A program made the position numbers and the translations under genes. This document shows positions 61,915 to 64,000 of a DNA stretch of 64,000 nucleotides, piece after piece. Position 1 is the first letter of the stretch, and every line of letters begins with the position of its first letter. The notes under the pieces are model-generated. The model had not been told where the DNA came from. It worked only from the letters and a program-made list of their open reading frames with translations, and did no database searches. The DNA lies in the NCBI RefSeq assembly GCF_900635155.1, contig NZ_LR134002.1, forward strand, positions 1,984,001-2,048,000, written 5' to 3'. This stretch comes from Streptococcus sanguinis (GTDB lineage Bacteria > Bacillota > Bacilli > Lactobacillales > Streptococcaceae).

Positions 61915-63087
61915 TTAATGATTTAAGTGACTTGCAAAAATCATCATATAAAGAACTATGGCACCTGCCAAAATAACATAAGCCCATTGCAGACCAAAGT
62001 TTTCAGATAAAAGACCACTCAATACAGGGCCCATCATCATACCGACAGAATAAGCTGTATTATAAATCGCAAATGTGAAACCATAGCTAGCATTTTCTTT
62101 TTCCTGAGCTAAATCAGCCATACGAGGCAGACTAGGTGCAAGAATCATTCCCATACCGATGCCAATCAGACTCAAAGCTGCTATTTCTAAATAGATATTG
62201 CTAGGAAGAGTGACAAATGCCATAGCTAGCGCAGTGATAATGAAACCTAGAACAGTCATCCTTGCATGACCTAATTTTGTAGATAGTCTCCCAATCAGAG
62301 GAGCAATGACTGCATAAGCAATTGTAGGCACAGCAAAAAGTAATCCTATAACAAGTGGTGTAGCATGAAATACTGCTTCAAATCTAGCGGGTAAAGTCGG
62401 CTGCAGGGCACTTGGAACCGCAGCACCAATCATGACAGCACCAACTATCAATAAAAAGTGCTGATTTCTTAACAGTTCAAATGGCTGCTGTTCTGTTTGT
62501 TTCTCTCTATGCGGCTCTTCTTTCAATAAAAGAAGACGCAGCAAACCATCTAAAACAGCCATACCTGCTGCTACAAAAAATGGAAACATATAACCACCGA
62601 TTTGGTAGAGCCAGCCGCCCAGACTTGGACCAACAAGAATCCCCATAGCCTGACCTGATAAGGCAATTCCCATAGCTTGCCCTCTCTCTTCAGATGGATA
62701 AAAATCTGCCAAGAGAGCCAAACCAGCTGTCCATGTGATTGCAGCAGCACAGCCTTGTAAAATACGAGCTAAAAGCAAAAACCAAAAAGTATTTGCAAAA
62801 GCAAAAAGTAGAGTTGCAGCTGCCAAACCAAGAATTCCCCAAAGCATCGGCCCTCTACGGCCAAGCTTATCAGAAATCATTCCAAAAATAGGAGTTGTGA
62901 TTAATAGGGCTAAAGCATAGCTTCCAAATAGAAAGCCCAAAGCTGTCTGGGAAATCCCTAAAGAACCTGCGTAAATTGGTAGGATTGGCACAATCATACC
63001 ATGAATAAACATGTCTGTAAAAACGGCTAAAGTGACAACAAATAAAGCTTTTTTTCGATTGGTATTTAAATTTTCTTGTTTTTTCAT
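61915..63087 (-). CDS. MFS transporter, drug efflux type
   Basis: A 390-residue 12-helix exporter of the DHA1 group: loop 2-3 motif GMISDKLGRRGPML and a motif C-like GILVGPSLGGWL are present. It probably expels a drug or small molecule by proton antiport. A promoter-like element lies just upstream, and a PadR regulator and a 29-codon ORF precede it. The ATPase gene is downstream. Confidence 0.9.
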   Translation of the reverse strand: MKKQENLNTNRKKALFVVTLAVFTDMFIHGMIVPILPIYAGSLGISQTALGFLFGSYALALLITTPIFGMISDKLGRRGPMLWGILGLAAATLLFAFANTFWFLLLARILQGCAAAITWTAGLALLADFYPSEERGQAMGIALSGQAMGILVGPSLGGWLYQIGGYMFPFFVAAGMAVLDGLLRLLLLKEEPHREKQTEQQPFELLRNQHFLLIVGAVMIGAAVPSALQPTLPARFEAVFHATPLVIGLLFAVPTIAYAVIAPLIGRLSTKLGHARMTVLGFIITALAMAFVTLPSNIYLEIAALSLIGIGMGMILAPSLPRMADLAQEKENASYGFTFAIYNTAYSVGMMMGPVLSGLLSENFGLQWAYVILAGAIVLYMMIFASHLNH

Positions 63088-63100
63088 AGTGATTCCTTTC

Positions 63101-63130
63101 AGTATATAAATCTCTAGATTGTATTGTCAA
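63101..63130 (-). promoter_or_regulatory. Possible second promoter for the MFS gene
   Basis: TTGACA, 18 bp, TATACT on the minus strand, ending 13 bp before the ATG; a transcript from here would have almost no leader. Confidence 0.5.
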
Positions 63131-63137
63131 ACCACTA

Positions 63138-63227
63138 CTACCAGCTTCCTCCACCACCGATAACAATCATTTCAGTTAACTGTCTAAAACTCTGAAACAA
63201 CAGTATCCTTTTTTGATAATCATTCAT
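63138..63227 (-). CDS. 29-codon small ORF upstream of the MFS exporter
   Basis: ATG 63227 follows GAGGAG at 5-6 bp, an optimal site. The peptide begins MNDYQKRILL, has a polar middle and ends MIVIGGGGSW before tandem TAG stops. Not recognised. It could be a leader peptide, a signal or ribosomal peptide precursor, or chance. The strong ribosome site and the PadR-type motif directly upstream argue for expression. Confidence 0.55.
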   Translation of the reverse strand: MNDYQKRILLFQSFRQLTEMIVIGGGGSW

Positions 63228-63242
63228 TTTTACTCCTCGTCG

Positions 63243-63261
63243 TATATTCTATATTGAATAT
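63243..63261 (-). promoter_or_regulatory. PadR-type operator A
   Basis: Minus-strand ATATTCAATATAGAATATA, a dyad TATTC-N6-GAATA, 16 bp before the small ORF. It matches 16 of 19 bases with the element at 63854 upstream of padR. Confidence 0.6.
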
Positions 63262-63278
63262 AAGAGTAGTTTTTAAGA

Positions 63279-63296
63279 GTTAGAATGTTTTCTAAC
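63279..63296 (-). terminator. Weak hairpin after padR
   Basis: GTTAGAA/TTCTAAC with a 4-base loop, then CTTAAAAA; few T residues, so probably leaky, letting padR transcripts enter the exporter operon. Confidence 0.4.
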
Positions 63297-63299
63297 CCT

Positions 63300-63845
63300 C
63301 TACTTCTCTTCAGTTTGCAAATAGTCTTGAGCCTGCTTGATAAAATCTCGTTGGGCACGAATCATTGCTAGCATATGATCAAAAATTAGTTGTACCATAG
63401 GAGATATTTGATTGTTCAAAGCTTCTCGTTTTTGTTCCCATCCCTGTAAAATAAGCATTTCTTCCCGTTCTAACTTATTTTCCTGCTCCTGCAGGGCTAA
63501 GCTCACCTCATCATCTGATAATTGCTCATAAAAAGACAAACCAGCATATAAAGCCGAAGGATAAGTAAGAGCTGGGCTTTCCAAAGCTTCACGAACAAGT
63601 TCTTTTAAATAGACTCTCCCCTGATCTGTTATCTGATAAACCACTTTTTGGCGATGACCTGTCTGCTCAACACTAGAAATAGTAATATATCCTTTATGCT
63701 CTAATTTCTTTAGAGCATGATAGATAGAGCCTACTTGAACAGCTCCCCATCTTTGAGCATCTGTTGTCTGCATCATTTGCTGAATATCGTAACCCGACAT
63801 TGCTTTCATATCCAAGATAGCTAATACTAATAATTTTGTCATCAT
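63300..63845 (-). CDS. PadR family transcriptional regulator
   Basis: A 181-residue regulator. Winged helix at about residues 1-85 (LLVLAILDMKAMSGYDIQQMM, then KKLEHKGYITISS), with a C-terminal coiled coil for dimerisation (about 110-178). PadR proteins often sense phenolic acids or drugs and repress an exporter. Start at ATG 63845 or 63842. It has a perfect promoter followed by an operator-like element, so it is likely autoregulated and controls the exporter operon next to it. Confidence 0.88.
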   Translation of the reverse strand: MMTKLLVLAILDMKAMSGYDIQQMMQTTDAQRWGAVQVGSIYHALKKLEHKGYITISSVEQTGHRQKVVYQITDQGRVYLKELVREALESPALTYPSALYAGLSFYEQLSDDEVSLALQEQENKLEREEMLILQGWEQKREALNNQISPMVQLIFDHMLAMIRAQRDFIKQAQDYLQTEEK

Positions 63846-63853
63846 CTCACACC

Positions 63854-63872
63854 TATAATCAACATTGAATAT
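63854..63872 (-). promoter_or_regulatory. PadR-type operator B
   Basis: Minus-strand ATATTCAATGTTGATTATA, between the padR -10 and its start codon; shares 16 of 19 bases with operator A. Confidence 0.6.
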
Positions 63873-63881
63873 TCTTAAAAA

Positions 63882-63910
63882 AGTATAACAGCTTTCATAA
63901 AAGATGTCAA
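63882..63910 (-). promoter_or_regulatory. padR promoter
   Basis: TTGACA, 17 bp, TATACT on the minus strand. Confidence 0.85.
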
Positions 63911-63921
63911 GTACTCCAACA

Positions 63922-63959
63922 AACAAAAAAACAACCTCCTAGATCAAGTCCAGAAGGTT
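63922..63959 (-). terminator. Terminator of a gene right of the window
   Basis: AACCT-TCT / AGG-AGGTT arms around a central loop, then GTTTTTTTG on the minus strand. Confidence 0.6.
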
Positions 63960-63965
63960 AATTCT

Positions 63966-64000
63966 CTATTTCCAGGAAACCATGGCAATAAAGCCCAGTT
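63966..64000 (-). CDS. C-terminal end of an unidentified gene (partial)
   Basis: Eleven codons ending GFIAMVSWK and TAG directly before a terminator suggest the end of a minus-strand gene whose body lies outside the window. Too short to identify. Confidence 0.35.
   Translation of the reverse strand, partial: LGFIAMVSWK

Noticed and set aside
62870..63166. 98-codon minus-strand ORF overlapping the start of the MFS gene
   Set aside because: Different frame from the MFS protein, low complexity of match, and it overlaps the small ORF end; the MFS frame is clearly the coding one.

Overview
The window is a chromosomal segment of a Streptococcus, most likely of the sanguinis group (S. sanguinis or a close relative). 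Supporting signs are the moderate G+C content, dense short operons with AGGAGG-type ribosome sites, extended -10 promoters, and a typical streptococcal gene set: PflB, the mevalonate route to isoprenoids, X-prolyl dipeptidyl peptidase, a split ThrE exporter, RocS, fused MsrAB, type 1A PyrD, CppA and a lactococcal-type aquaglyceroporin. No tRNA, rRNA, CRISPR array, prophage or insertion sequence was found. Species assignment rests on recognition only.

Layout. 0-10 kb: end of a glycine-betaine transporter, a broken transglutaminase-like lipoprotein gene, a 6-phospho-beta-glucosidase divergent from an AraC regulator, a two-gene SH3/membrane-protein cassette, CapA-like protein and an amidohydrolase of the MTA/SAH deaminase type. 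10-16 kb: methionine uptake (metQ, metN, metI), msrAB and pyrDA. 15.6-24 kb: gdhA with a structured leader, a GNAT gene followed by a remnant of a second gdhA, an EXLDI/DUF2268 pair, DUF4352 and MscS proteins, a doubly broken sstT, and alsT under a glycine riboswitch. 23.8-34 kb: trxA, pepD, GNAT, mutS2-cvpA-zapA-like, then rnhC-lepB and recD2. 33.8-37 kb: a TetR regulator, two tandem CPBP genes (one scrambled by recombination) and a small membrane protein, with two matching operator-like dyads. 37-48.7 kb: dinB, pflB with a cre-like site, the split ThrE exporter, and the whole mevalonate pathway as two convergent operons. 48.8-60 kb: a beta-lactamase-fold hydrolase, cppA, gla, pepX, ybaB, a GDPD phosphodiesterase, rocS, an HI0933-type flavoprotein behind a long leader, a NUDIX gene and a TipA-like MerR regulator. 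60.2-64 kb: an ABC-class ATPase (COG3044 type), an MFS exporter, an uncatalogued 29-codon ORF and a PadR regulator.

How the genes work together. Housekeeping metabolism dominates: pyruvate formate-lyase, glutamate synthesis, methionine uptake and repair, isoprenoid precursors and proline peptide use. Accessory parts are small regulator-target modules. The most interesting are (i) the PadR module, in which two promoter regions share a 19-bp motif and a 29-residue ORF ending in GGGGSW precedes an MFS exporter and an ATPase; (ii) the TetR module with near-palindromic operators just downstream of two -10 boxes; and (iii) the TipA-like regulator with a 19-bp promoter spacer holding a perfect 8+8 dyad. 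Genome decay is visible in four places: the transglutaminase gene, sstT, the gdhA remnant and the first CPBP copy.

All functional names come from reading the translated sequences and recalling protein families; no searches were run. Promoters, terminators and operators were found by eye.
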